NCBI RefSeq assembly: GCF_014673215.1
Contig: NZ_JACWMS010000002.1
Location: 1 to 64,000, forward strand
Source: Gordonia hankookensis
GTDB lineage: Bacteria; Actinomycetota; Actinomycetes; Mycobacteriales; Mycobacteriaceae
Length of the DNA: 64,000 nucleotides
Direction: 5' to 3'
Both the position numbers and the translations under genes were made by a program. Positions 19,089 to 27,442 of the stretch are shown in pieces (within the stretch, counting starts at the first letter, position 1; each line of letters opens with the position of its first letter). Under the pieces are notes generated by a model. The model was not told the DNA's origin and ran no database searches. It saw nothing but the letters and a program-made list of their open reading frames with translations.

Positions 19089-19872
19089 TGGTGGTGGCAC
19101 TGAACTCCTCGTCGAGCGGTCCATCGAGATCATCGGCAGCGAAGCCGTCTGCCCCGTCGGGCATCACGTCCATCGAGTTGTCGGTGTCCGCCGATCCCCT
19201 GCCGCGGTTCGGACGCACCGCCTTGTACCCGACGTTACGTACTGTACCGATCAGGGATTCGTGCTCGCTGCCCAGCTTCGCGCGCAGCCGACGGACGTGG
19301 ACGTCGACCGTGCGGGTGCCACCGAAGAAGTCGTACCCCCAGACCTCCTGCAGCAGTTGCGCTCTCGTGAACACACGACCGGCGTTCTGCGCAAGGTACT
19401 TGAGGAGTTCGAACTCCTTGTAGGTCAGATCCAGTGGGCGGCCACGCAACCGGGCGGTGTAGGTGCCCTCGTCGATGATCAACTCGCCAAGCGTGACCTT
19501 GCCGCTGGCCTCCTCGGTGGTCATCCCGCGCGTACGGACCACCAGCAGCCGCAGACGCGCGTCGAGCTCTGCGGGTCCGGTACCGGGAAGCAGGAATTCG
19601 TCGAGACCCCAGTCGGCGTTCACCGCGACGAGCCCACCCTCGGTGAGTACCGCGGCCACCGGCGCGGCTGAACCGGTGCTGCCGAGCAGCCGGCAGAGTC
19701 CGCGGGCCGCGGCGAGATCGGTCCTCGCGTCGACGATCGCGACGTCGGCGTTGCCCGCCTCCATCAGCGACGAGACCTCGGTCGGCGCCACCCGCACAGT
19801 GTGTGCCAGCAACGACAGGGATGGGAGGACGGACTCCGGATTCGGATCGGCTGTCAACAGTAAGAGATCCAT
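19078..19872 (-). CDS. glnR: GlnR-type orphan OmpR-family response regulator
   Basis: 264 aa. The N-terminal receiver domain (1-115) is followed by a winged-helix DNA-binding domain (about 125-225), whose core is highly conserved with actinobacterial GlnR ([19 protein letters not shown] region). The acidic C-terminal tail is variable. GlnR is the global regulator of nitrogen assimilation in this order and has no cognate kinase; none is encoded here. The start ATG 19872 has GGAG eight bases upstream. It is transcribed ahead of mshD. Confidence 0.92.
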   Translation of the reverse strand: MDLLLLTADPNPESVLPSLSLLAHTVRVAPTEVSSLMEAGNADVAIVDARTDLAAARGLCRLLGSTGSAAPVAAVLTEGGLVAVNADWGLDEFLLPGTGPAELDARLRLLVVRTRGMTTEEASGKVTLGELIIDEGTYTARLRGRPLDLTYKEFELLKYLAQNAGRVFTRAQLLQEVWGYDFFGGTRTVDVHVRRLRAKLGSEHESLIGTVRNVGYKAVRPNRGRGSADTDNSMDVMPDGADGFAADDLDGPLDEEFSATTNGN

Positions 19873-20016
19873 GTAGTACTCCGATCTCGTCGTTCCCCAA
19901 CCCGTGGACACCCGAACCCGACCCTCGTGCGGACCGGTCCGGCACTGCTCACGTGGCCGACGGTTTGTTTACGCCGCCTTACCAACGTGTGCGCGATAGG
20001 TGACAGAATAGCGCCA

Positions 20017-20937
20017 ATGTCGCGTTTCGCTGTTAACAAGGCGTCCGGGGGAGGCCGACAGCGTGTATCCCGGCGCCGACACGGGCACCGGCACCGGGGA
20101 CGTCGGATTCTGGGTGTCGGCATCGTCGGGGTGGTCGTGGTCGCCCTGGTACTGCTTCTCACCGACACCGTCGCGGCGATGCGCACCGAACACGATCTCT
20201 CCCGGGCATTGCTCGCGTCACCGCGCGTGACCTATGAGCCAGAGGTCACCATCAGCGGGTTTCCCTTTCTGACCCATGCGCGCGCCGACGACTTCGGCGG
20301 CGCGGTGATCACCGCCCGCGGCGTCGCGGTCACCTGCCCGTCTCCGGCCGGCTGCCGTGCCGAACTCGGCGCCACCTTGGGCCGGTGGTCGACGCCGGAC
20401 GCCTTCGACATCGAATCGGGTGACGTACTGCACACCGCGTCGGTGGACGCCTACACACGGCTGGATTCGGTGAATCTCGGACGGATGCTCGGCATCCTCG
20501 ATCTGACGGTCAACACCCCCGCACCGGAGGACAAGGCGGGCGGCGGTGGGCCGGGCGACGGACTCCTGCGCCGCACCTCGGGGGTGTTGCTGACCGGAAC
20601 CGTTCCCTTGCCACCGATTCCCACCGGAACACGGATTCCGCCGTCGGCGTCGGCGTACCCCGGTCCGAAGGTGAAGGTCAGCGTCGCGGTGGACCTCTCC
20701 GTGGTCGACGGCCGCCTACGCATCTCGGCAACCGACTTCTATCGCGGCCCCGAGGAACACGTCGACGCCGACGTCGCGGACGATCTCCGCGGATATGTGT
20801 TGTCGCGGTTCACGGCAACGCTCCCTCCGATGCCGTTGCCCTGGCAGACCACACCGACCGAGGCCCACAGCGAGGGCAGTGACGTACTCCTGACCGGTAC
20901 GCGCGGCGCGACCGACCTCGTCCCGAGCGACTTCTGA
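20017..20937 (+). CDS. lmeA: LmeA-like DUF2993 envelope protein
   Basis: 306 aa from ATG 20017. A basic N-terminus with many Arg and His residues (about 10-35) is followed by one hydrophobic segment (about 33-50), which may be a signal or anchor, then an extracytoplasmic DUF2993 domain. The mycobacterial homologue LmeA binds phospholipid and supports lipomannan elongation; the same role is inferred. It is divergent from glnR, with 144 bp between them, and is followed by a weak hairpin terminator. Confidence 0.82.
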   Translation: MSRFAVNKASGGGRQRVSRRRHGHRHRGRRILGVGIVGVVVVALVLLLTDTVAAMRTEHDLSRALLASPRVTYEPEVTISGFPFLTHARADDFGGAVITARGVAVTCPSPAGCRAELGATLGRWSTPDAFDIESGDVLHTASVDAYTRLDSVNLGRMLGILDLTVNTPAPEDKAGGGGPGDGLLRRTSGVLLTGTVPLPPIPTGTRIPPSASAYPGPKVKVSVAVDLSVVDGRLRISATDFYRGPEEHVDADVADDLRGYVLSRFTATLPPMPLPWQTTPTEAHSEGSDVLLTGTRGATDLVPSDF

Positions 20938-20989
20938 CGGCTCGCCACTCACCACGCCGTCGATCGGCGACGATGGCGGGAGCCGTTTT
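20937..20989 (+). terminator. Probable terminator after lmeA
   Basis: CGGCTCGCCA pairs with TGGCGGGAGCCG with a 2-nt bulge, followed by TTTT. It begins at the stop codon of lmeA. Confidence 0.5.
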
Positions 20990-21017
20990 GGGGACGCCGG
21001 TCACCGCTGTGTACCCT
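20988..21017 (+). promoter_or_regulatory. Promoter of the cysteine leader peptide and sulfurtransferase operon
   Basis: TTGGGG (20988-20993), an 18-bp spacer and TACCCT (21012-21017). The -10 lies seven bases before the leader-peptide ATG, so the mRNA is predicted to be leaderless. Confidence 0.6.
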
Positions 21018-21024
21018 CGTTGGC

Positions 21025-21105
21025 ATGCAACTGCGCCGTGAGTTCATGCTCACTCGCCGTCGTGCGATCGACTTCTGTCGCGTCGCCGATTGTTGCTGTC
21101 GTTAG
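21025..21105 (+). CDS. Polycysteine leader peptide (cysteine-responsive attenuator)
   Basis: 26 codons, ATG 21025 to TAG 21103. The peptide has Cys18, then three consecutive Cys at 23-25 just before the terminal Arg. Leaderless short ORFs with Cys runs have been reported upstream of the same sulfurtransferase operon in mycobacteria as cysteine-responsive attenuators; the position, leaderless -10 box and Cys run all match here. Ribosome stalling at the Cys codons when Cys-tRNA is scarce is inferred to let transcription pass the downstream hairpin. It is rich in Arg and probably has no function apart from its translation. Confidence 0.78.
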   Translation: MQLRREFMLTRRRAIDFCRVADCCCR

Positions 21106-21111
21106 TCTCTG

Positions 21112-21138
21112 AGAGCGCGGCGCCCGTCGGCGCGTTCT
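21112..21138 (+). promoter_or_regulatory. Attenuator hairpin after the leader peptide
   Basis: AGAGCGCG pairs with CGCGTTCT (one G-T pair) around an 11-nt loop that can form CC/GG pairs. It starts six bases after the leader stop codon. No T-tract, so Rho-dependent attenuation is possible. Confidence 0.45.
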
Positions 21139-21301
21139 ACTGACGATGGTGGCCGGTGCGGTTCCTTGCATCTCTGACATCTCGCGTCTCATCCGGACAT
21201 CTCCGGTGACCAGAACCATCCGCGACGAATCACCCGGTCGGCATCATCGGCGTTTCACATCTCTCCACAAATATCCGCAAGTATCTGGGAAGGACCCAAC
21301 C

Positions 21302-22141
21302 ATGGCACGTTCCGACGTCCTGGTCAGCGCCGACTGGGCTGAGCAGAACCTCAACACCGACGGAATCGTCTTCGTCGAGGTCGACGAGGACACCTCCGCC
21401 TACGACGGCGGCCACATCGCCGGCGCCGTGAAGATCGACTGGAAGACCGACCTGCAGGATCCGGTCCGTCGCGACTTCGTCGATGCCGAGCAGTTCTCCA
21501 AGCTGCTCAGCGAGCGCGGCATCTCCAACGACGACACCGTCGTCCTCTACGGCGGCAACAACAACTGGTTCGCGGCCTACGCCTACTGGTACTTCAAGCT
21601 CTACGGCCACAACGACGTCAAGCTCCTCGACGGCGGCCGCAAGAAGTGGGAGCTCGACGGCCGTCCGCTGTCGACCGACTCGGTGAGCCGTCCGGCCACC
21701 ACCTACAAGGCCGCCGAGCCGGATCTGACCATCCGCGCGTTCCGCGACGAGACCGTCGCCGCCATCGGCAACAAGAACCTCGTCGACGTGCGCAGCCCTG
21801 ACGAGTTCTCCGGCAAGATCCTCGCGCCTGCCCACCTCCCGCAGGAGCAGAGCCAGCGTCCCGGCCACATCCCCGGCGCCATCAACGTGCCGTGGAGCAA
21901 GGCCGCCAACGAGGACGGCACGTTCAAGAGCGACGAAGATCTCGCCGAGCTGTACTCCGAGGCGGGCCTCGACGGCGAGAAGGAAACCATCGCCTACTGC
22001 CGTATCGGCGAGCGTTCCAGCCACACCTGGTTCGTGCTGAAGGAACTGCTGGGCCACCAGAACGTGAAGAACTACGACGGCAGCTGGACCGAATACGGCT
22101 CGCTGGTCGGCGTGCCCGTCGAGCTCGGAGAAGGAAAGTAA
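21302..22141 (+). CDS. cysA2: Thiosulfate sulfurtransferase (tandem rhodanese, CysA2-type)
   Basis: 279 aa with two rhodanese domains (about 5-125 and 145-275). The active-site Cys is C233 in CRIGERS in the second domain; the first lacks it, as usual. It transfers sulfane sulfur from thiosulfate or a similar donor. The ATG at 21302 is preceded by GGGAAGGA. It shares an operon with sseC two bases downstream, behind a cysteine leader peptide, which points to a role in cysteine or sulfur supply. The gene is AAG/GAC-rich and strongly codon-biased, consistent with high expression. Confidence 0.93.
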   Translation: MARSDVLVSADWAEQNLNTDGIVFVEVDEDTSAYDGGHIAGAVKIDWKTDLQDPVRRDFVDAEQFSKLLSERGISNDDTVVLYGGNNNWFAAYAYWYFKLYGHNDVKLLDGGRKKWELDGRPLSTDSVSRPATTYKAAEPDLTIRAFRDETVAAIGNKNLVDVRSPDEFSGKILAPAHLPQEQSQRPGHIPGAINVPWSKAANEDGTFKSDEDLAELYSEAGLDGEKETIAYCRIGERSSHTWFVLKELLGHQNVKNYDGSWTEYGSLVGVPVELGEGK

Positions 22142-22143
22142 CC

Positions 22144-22449
22144 ATGTGTGCTGCACCCAAGCAAGGGCAGAAACTGCCCGCAGGCGTCGACGTCGAGAAG
22201 GAGACCGTCCTGACCGGTCAGGTCAACGACTCCGATGGCACGCCGGTCGCCGGCGCGTTCGTCCGGCTGCTCGACTCGACCGGTGAGTTCACCGCCGAGG
22301 TCGTGGCCAGCCCGACCGGCGACTTCCGCTTCTTCGCCGCCCCCGGCACGTGGACGCTTCGTGCGCTGTCCTCGGTCGGCAACGGTGACGTGACCATCTC
22401 GCCGGAAGGCCCGGGCGTGCACGAGCACGACATCGTCGTCAAGAAGTAG
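22144..22449 (+). CDS. sseC: SseC-like DUF1416 protein
   Basis: 101 aa. One Ig-like beta-sandwich domain (carboxypeptidase-regulatory-like) with the segment GTPVAGAFVRLLDSTGEF. It starts MCAAPKQG and is always found beside cysA2-type sulfurtransferases in mycobacteria. Function unknown; a role in sulfur transfer is inferred from the pairing. ATG is two bases after the cysA2 stop, and a strong terminator follows. Confidence 0.88.
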   Translation: MCAAPKQGQKLPAGVDVEKETVLTGQVNDSDGTPVAGAFVRLLDSTGEFTAEVVASPTGDFRFFAAPGTWTLRALSSVGNGDVTISPEGPGVHEHDIVVKK

Positions 22450-22464
22450 ATCGCTCCACGCGAC

Positions 22465-22498
22465 CGAAGGCCCCCGGGTTCAACCCCGGGGGCCTTCG
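22465..22498 (+). terminator. Terminator of the sulfurtransferase operon
   Basis: A perfect 14-bp stem (CGAAGGCCCCCGGG) around a 6-nt loop. It can serve both this operon and the convergent SRPBCC gene. Confidence 0.8.
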
Positions 22499-22551
22499 TC
22501 ATGGTCGGTGACAGCCGTCGGACGCCCTGATGCGACCGAAACCCGTGCCGT

Positions 22552-23001
22552 CTATGGCTTCTCCGCGATCGCGGCCAGCCGGTCGATCGACGACCGCAAC
22601 CGATCCGACGTCGTGGCGCGCGCCCGGACCAGGCGCTGCGGGTCCTGCAGGTCGGTCCAGTCGTAGGTGTGGATCACCAGGGTCGATGCGTCGCCGTCGG
22701 GCTCGAGTTCCCACCGCCACAGATGTCCGGGCGGTTCGGAGCCCTCCTCCGCTGGTTTCCAGGCGATGCGCCGACCTTCCTCGAACTCGACGACGTGGTT
22801 CTCCCGGAGGGCGCCGGTCGTCAGGGTCATCGCGAACACCTCGCCCGCCGCGGTCACCCGACGGCCGGACGGCGCCTGCGACAGGTTGTCGTTGCCGTCC
22901 CATTCGGGCTGCCGCGCCGGATCGGCGATCAGCTCGAAGATGCGTTCGGCCGGGGCCGCGATCCGGCGGCTCGCCGTCGAGATGCGCTGTTCATCGCTCA
23001 T
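22552..23001 (-). CDS. SRPBCC (START-like) lipid/ligand-binding protein
   Basis: 149 aa from ATG 23001. Polyketide-cyclase/dehydrase-type SRPBCC fold: [26 protein letters not shown] at the N-terminus, then antiparallel strands ending in a long C-terminal helix ([16 protein letters not shown]). Cavity proteins of this type bind hydrophobic ligands. No operon partner, and no catalytic residues can be assigned. It converges on the sseC terminator. Confidence 0.82.
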   Translation of the reverse strand: MSDEQRISTASRRIAAPAERIFELIADPARQPEWDGNDNLSQAPSGRRVTAAGEVFAMTLTTGALRENHVVEFEEGRRIAWKPAEEGSEPPGHLWRWELEPDGDASTLVIHTYDWTDLQDPQRLVRARATTSDRLRSSIDRLAAIAEKP

Positions 23002-23060
23002 GCCACCATCCAAGCATCGGACCAGACCACCTCGGGTCGATGACGGCAGAACTCGCGCGC

Positions 23061-23073
23061 TAGACTCTGCGCG
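23061..23073 (+). promoter_or_regulatory. Leaderless -10 box of the 32-aa membrane peptide
   Basis: TAGACT at 23061-23066, six bases before GTG 23073. The same hexamer and spacing occur before ygfZ at 33014. Confidence 0.55.
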
Positions 23074-23171
23074 TGGTCATTTTCTTCGAGATCCTGCTGA
23101 TCCTGGCATCGATTCTGATCGCCTGGTTCGGTGTCTACGTCCTCTACCGTCTGATCAACGACGAGTCGTGA
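23073..23171 (+). CDS. 32-aa membrane micropeptide
   Basis: GTG 23073 to TGA 23169-23171. Nearly the whole peptide is one hydrophobic helix (residues 2-26), ending in a short charged tail (Asn-Asp-Glu-Ser). A leaderless -10 box precedes it, and its stop overlaps the GTG start of the next gene (GTGA), so it could be the promoter-proximal gene of a two-gene operon. Function unknown; it could be a membrane partner, or serve only as a translated leader for the nitrobindin-like gene. Confidence 0.65.
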   Translation: MVIFFEILLILASILIAWFGVYVLYRLINDES

Positions 23172-23818
23172 CCCGGCCTGCGGATGAACCGGACGGCGCG
23201 GCGCGCCGTTCCGGCGACGACGCGATCAATCAGGCGGCCGAACGTGCCCGGGAGACCGCGGACCGCAATCTCCCCGAGTGGGGCGAGCTCCCGCTCCCCC
23301 ACGACACCGCCAATCTCCGCCAGGGCGCCGATCTGCATTCCGGCCTCCTCGCACTTCTGCCGATGGTGGGGGTCTGGCTGGGAGAGGGTGAGGGCAACGA
23401 TCCCGACACCGGCGCCGACTACCACTTCGCGCAACAGATCATCATCAGTCACGACGGTCAGAACTTTCTCAACTGGCAGGCCCGGTCGTGGGTGATCGAT
23501 GACGACGCACGTTTCGTTCGTCCCGATCTGCGTGAGACCGGGTTCTGGCGGATCGGCGACGACGACACCATCGAACTGCTCCTGGCCCATGCGGAGGGTT
23601 CGATCGAACTGTTCTACGGTCAGCCCCTGACCCAGACCTCATGGGAACTCGCCACCGACGTGGTGATCAAGGCCGATTCCGGCCGCCGCACCGGTGGCGC
23701 GAAACGGCTCTACGGACTCGTCGAGGACGGCGACCTCGCCTATGTGGAGGAGCGCGTCGACGCCGACGGCGATCTCATCCCACGGATCTCGGCCAAGCTC
23801 CGTCGCTACGCCGGCTGA
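23168..23818 (+). CDS. Nitrobindin/FABP-like beta-barrel protein (Rv0813c-type)
   Basis: 216 aa from GTG 23168. After a polar N-terminus (1-50), the fatty-acid-binding-like ten-strand barrel carries the family motif GxWxGxG as GVWLGEG (68-74). Heme nitrobindins keep an axial His near the C-terminus; here the matching stretch reads [11 protein letters not shown] with no His, so heme binding is doubtful and a hydrophobic ligand more likely (inference). The gene overlaps the 32-aa peptide by four bases. Convergent with the 442-aa gene. Confidence 0.85.
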   Translation: MTRPADEPDGAARRSGDDAINQAAERARETADRNLPEWGELPLPHDTANLRQGADLHSGLLALLPMVGVWLGEGEGNDPDTGADYHFAQQIIISHDGQNFLNWQARSWVIDDDARFVRPDLRETGFWRIGDDDTIELLLAHAEGSIELFYGQPLTQTSWELATDVVIKADSGRRTGGAKRLYGLVEDGDLAYVEERVDADGDLIPRISAKLRRYAG

Positions 23819-23831
23819 CGTATCGGGTTTC

Positions 23832-25160
23832 TCAACCGGCTGCCCGCCGTAACCACCGACGACGGTCAGACCACGCCAGGTAGAGGTTCTTCTTGGGCAC
23901 GGCGCTGTAGACCACCGTGCCGAGCATGATCACGACCGAGCCGAAATTGGTTGCGGTACCCGGTGTGCCACTGGTTCCCGGGATGACCGCGCCCGACGAC
24001 GCGAAGCTCGCCGACCGGCCGGGCCTGCTGTCCACACGCTCGCCGACGACGGAGAACACCTGGCCGGTGTCGGCGTCCGCGCACACCGGGAAGGTCATCC
24101 GGGTGCCCGCCGTCACCTCGGCGACGACCCGCTCGCCCTCACGGTTGTAGATCACCGCTATCGACTCGTCGCCGGTGTTGCGGATGGTCATCCGGTCCGC
24201 GCCTGTCCGGTACTGGTAGGTGACGCCACTCGCCTCGGCGTCGAGATGGATCTGCTGCGGATAACCGCAATCCCAGTCGGCGCTCCACGGGGTCAGGTAG
24301 TGGTAGTCGAGGTGGTCGCGCCGCGAGGGAATCGGCAGCACACTCGGCATCAGCTCTCCCGAGCGCAGCCACATGACACCCAATAGCGTTGGGCTGCAAT
24401 CGGTTCGGGGCGTCTGCACGTAGCACACGGCGTCTCCGGGCGGAATCGGGACCGACTCGCCCGGGCGCGCGACCACGAGGTCGAGCGGGCCGTCGGCGCC
24501 GACGGTCAGCACCGCCACCTCGCTGTCGCCGTGATTGTGCAGGGCCACCTCACCGTCGATGCGCGTGTGGTGGACACCGTGCGCGAACGGATCGGCGAAC
24601 ACGAACTGCGGCGCGGTCGGCGCACCGAAGTCGATGTCGCCCGGCTTCCAGTAGACATCGTCGGGGTCGAGCGCTGCCCAGTCGACCTCGTCCGGGGCCG
24701 GGCCGTCGAGCATGAACAACGGCTCGGTGCTCTCCGGATCACGCCCGGCCACGATCTGTCCGACGAGGACCGGACGGTCGCCGACCCGGGCGGTCTGCAG
24801 GATGTGCGACTCGGCGACGGGCAGATCGACCGACGTGCCGCCCGGCAGATGCGTGAACACCGTTCCGTCGGTCCCCGGCAGTTCCGGAGTCGACAACACC
24901 CCGAGGTCGCGCGCGCCCCGGTTGTGGAGTACGAGCTGGTCGGAGCCCGACGTGTGCGAGTAGGTGAGACCCGAAACGTGGCCGCTGGTCCAGGTGGCCG
25001 CGCCGTCGTTGGTCCAGTCCGGGTCGTCTGGCGTCAGGAATCGGGCTCGGACCTCGGTGTCCACGTGATCGGCGGCGATCTCGTGCGGGAGGCCCACGGG
25101 CATACGAGGCACCGATGATGCCTCGTGATCGGATGCCACGTGAGCATGTGTCGCGGTCAT
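23832..25160 (-). CDS. Protein of unknown function with three internal beta-rich repeats
   Basis: 442 aa from ATG 25160, with GAGGGAGACCC upstream. No family is recognised. Three internal segments (about 63-137, 194-262 and 311-377) share the pattern Gly-Val/Leu-x-Tyr/His, then Leu-x-Ile/Leu-x-Asn-x-Gly-x3-Leu/Ile/Val-x-Val-Leu, as in SGVTYQYRTGADR and HGVHHTRIDGE. This suggests a triplicated beta-sandwich or cupin-like unit. No signal peptide, so probably cytoplasmic. Single gene between the nitrobindin-like gene and cydC. Its promoter region holds a 14-bp palindrome at 25292. Confidence 0.7.
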   Translation of the reverse strand: MTATHAHVASDHEASSVPRMPVGLPHEIAADHVDTEVRARFLTPDDPDWTNDGAATWTSGHVSGLTYSHTSGSDQLVLHNRGARDLGVLSTPELPGTDGTVFTHLPGGTSVDLPVAESHILQTARVGDRPVLVGQIVAGRDPESTEPLFMLDGPAPDEVDWAALDPDDVYWKPGDIDFGAPTAPQFVFADPFAHGVHHTRIDGEVALHNHGDSEVAVLTVGADGPLDLVVARPGESVPIPPGDAVCYVQTPRTDCSPTLLGVMWLRSGELMPSVLPIPSRRDHLDYHYLTPWSADWDCGYPQQIHLDAEASGVTYQYRTGADRMTIRNTGDESIAVIYNREGERVVAEVTAGTRMTFPVCADADTGQVFSVVGERVDSRPGRSASFASSGAVIPGTSGTPGTATNFGSVVIMLGTVVYSAVPKKNLYLAWSDRRRWLRRAAG

Positions 25161-25291
25161 GTCGGGTCTCCCTCGCCGAAGATGTTCGGTCGACTGTGGT
25201 TCGCGTCGCGACCCGGTACGGATGGGTCGGGCCTGATCGGGTCGATCACGGACTGGTGTCAATTTCACGCCGGAGTCGGTGTCGGAGCACG

Positions 25292-25305
25292 AGTAGTCGA
25301 CTACT
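25292..25305. promoter_or_regulatory. 14-bp palindromic operator upstream of the 442-aa gene
   Basis: AGTAGTCGACTACT is a perfect 14-bp palindrome about 130 bp upstream of ATG 25160. Regulator unknown. Confidence 0.5.
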
Positions 25306-25396
25306 TGAATTACCGATCGGGATCACGGTGACGCGCGTTACACACGCCTGATTCGTGGGAGTCACGTTCGGACCAGACAGTGACCCCGGACGGAAA

Positions 25397-25460
25397 CGAC
25401 CCCCGTACCGCCCGTCAGCAGGGCCAGGGCCGATCGGACTCGATCGGGGTACGGGGGTCG
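25397..25460. terminator. Long hairpin downstream of cydC
   Basis: CGACCCCCGTACC pairs perfectly with GGTACGGGGGTCG across a 38-nt loop that can form further pairs. It is a likely terminator for the cyd operon, or a structured RNA end. Confidence 0.5.
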
Positions 25461-25648
25461 GGTGACCATCTGGGATTCGCCGGCACGGAGGGTGCGGCCT
25501 GACGGCGCACTCCCATGGCAGTGAATGCCACGATCCGCGCTAGCGGATGGTCACCTCACGTGTCCAATAGTCATACAACTTCGAACCACCTCCTTCCTCG
25601 TGTACAGCCGAAGATACGCCTGCCCACGACCGGGCGGCAACGCCTTTT

Positions 25649-27442
25649 TCACCGGGTTGCGACAGGTTCGATCTCGAGCACCGCGCAGCTCGGATTGGCA
25701 AGTGAAAGATCTTGCGCCCCAGCATGATGCGTGACGATGACCACGGTCTTCGACGACGCGAACAGCCCGCCCTCGGCGGCGATCAGCCCGCGCAGGAGCA
25801 TTGCCGCATCGTCGGCGTCGAGATGCTCGGTCGGTTCGTCGAGCAGCACGACCGGCGCCGGATGCAGCAACGCCCGGGCCAGGAGCAGCCGGCGTCGCTG
25901 ACCGCCGCTGACCGCATCCGCTCCCCCGGTCAGTGCGGTGTCGATACCGTCGGGCAGCCCGGCGACCCAGGCTCGCAGCCCCACCGCGTCGAGCGCCGCG
26001 ATGAGCTCGGCATCGTCGGCGTCACCCCGGGCGACCAGCAGATTCTCCCGGACCGTCGTGGAGAAGACGTGGCCCTCCTCGGCGACGTAGCAGACCGCCG
26101 CACGCAGATCGACAGGGTCGGCGGTGCCGTCGCGGCAGCCGACCGTTCCCGCGCGAGCCTCCAAGAGCCCGGCCAGGGTCAGCATGAGTGCCGATTTCCC
26201 CGACCCGCTCGGCCCGACCACCATCATCCGCCCGCCGGGCGGCACGGTCATGGACAGCCCGTCGGCGGGACCCGTGACATTCGTCGACGACCAACCCCAC
26301 CGCAGCGCATCGACGTCGATCGTCACCGGACCCGGATGGATCTCGCGGTCCCACGGGCCCGGGTCGTGTGCGGCCACTCCGCCTGGCTCCGAGCCGACCT
26401 CGGACGCACCTGCGCCGTCGACCAGCGCCATCACCCGGGCCGCGCTCTGACGACTCCGCTCGATCTGGATTCCGGCCTCGGTGAGCGGTCCCGTCGATTC
26501 GAAAGCGGACAGCGGCAGCAGGATGAGGACGCCGAGGATCATCGGGGTGAGACCCTCGCCCGAGGCCACGGACGCCAACGATCCCGGCACCGACGACACG
26601 AGCCCGATCCCGATCAGGCAGGCCGCCAGCACCGAGATACCCACCGACAGGGGCGTTGCCGCGGCCGCGGCGGCCTCGTGGCGCAGTCCCCGATCGGCCG
26701 CCGCCAGCGCTTCGGTGTCAGCCGCCCTGGCGGCGGCGAGTACGTGCTCCCGGCGCCGCGCGACGGTCAGCTCCGGAGCGTGCCAGAGCGCGGCGAGGGC
26801 CGCCTCCGACGAGCGGGTCGCGGCCGCCGACGAATCGCCGATCGATCGCGCGGAGCCGCGGGCCGCCAGCCACGGCGCGACGAGCCCGCTGACCACCAGG
26901 GCGACCGCGAGGATCAGGGCCGCCCACCACGACACGAGGCCCATGATGATCACCGCGGCGACACCGGTCACCGCGCCGACGGCGATCGGGACCACGCCCC
27001 GGATCAGGGCATTGCCGATCTCGTCGATGTCGTCACCGGTGCGGGCCAGCAGGTCTCCGCGACGCAACGTCACCGAATACGCGGGATCGCCGGCGGCCAG
27101 CCTGCGATAGACGCGTTCACGCGCCGTCGCCATCGCGCCGAGCGCGAGGTCGTGTGTGGCCAGGCGCTCGAGGTACCGGAAGACCCCGCGCGAGATGCCG
27201 AGGGCCCGAACCGACGTGATCGCCACCGACAGGTAGAGCACCGGCGGCATCTGCCACGCACGCGTGATCAGCCATGCCGACAACGCCGCCAGGCCGAGCG
27301 CCGACAGCGATCCGCCCACACCAAGCAGGATCGATTTCGCCAGCGGCCGACCCTGCAGCCCGAGGAAGGCGAAGGCCCGTCGCAAGGGATCGGGCGTTCG
27401 CCCATGGCGGGCGGTACCGGTCGGCCAGGGTTCATGCGCCAC
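25649..27442 (-). CDS. cydC: ABC transporter for cytochrome bd assembly, CydC
   Basis: 597 aa half-transporter: N-terminal membrane domain with about six helices, C-terminal ATPase with Walker A VGPSGSGKSAL, signature VSGGQRRR and Walker B VVLLDEP. With CydD it exports a thiol (Cys or glutathione in E. coli) needed to assemble cytochrome bd; in this thiol background the cargo is likely different (inference). The start is GTG 27442, overlapping the cydD stop by 11 bp. Last gene of cydABDC. Confidence 0.9.
   Translation of the reverse strand: MAHEPWPTGTARHGRTPDPLRRAFAFLGLQGRPLAKSILLGVGGSLSALGLAALSAWLITRAWQMPPVLYLSVAITSVRALGISRGVFRYLERLATHDLALGAMATARERVYRRLAAGDPAYSVTLRRGDLLARTGDDIDEIGNALIRGVVPIAVGAVTGVAAVIIMGLVSWWAALILAVALVVSGLVAPWLAARGSARSIGDSSAAATRSSEAALAALWHAPELTVARRREHVLAAARAADTEALAAADRGLRHEAAAAAATPLSVGISVLAACLIGIGLVSSVPGSLASVASGEGLTPMILGVLILLPLSAFESTGPLTEAGIQIERSRQSAARVMALVDGAGASEVGSEPGGVAAHDPGPWDREIHPGPVTIDVDALRWGWSSTNVTGPADGLSMTVPPGGRMMVVGPSGSGKSALMLTLAGLLEARAGTVGCRDGTADPVDLRAAVCYVAEEGHVFSTTVRENLLVARGDADDAELIAALDAVGLRAWVAGLPDGIDTALTGGADAVSGGQRRRLLLARALLHPAPVVLLDEPTEHLDADDAAMLLRGLIAAEGGLFASSKTVVIVTHHAGAQDLSLANPSCAVLEIEPVATR

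Larger units (their letters stand above)
25161..25648. other. Non-coding region between the 442-aa gene and cydC
   Basis: 488 bp with no credible gene. It contains the 14-bp palindrome at 25292-25305, a long hairpin at 25397-25460, and AT-richer sequence near 25550-25590 with the string CCTCCTT. Nothing else was recognised. Confidence 0.6.
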
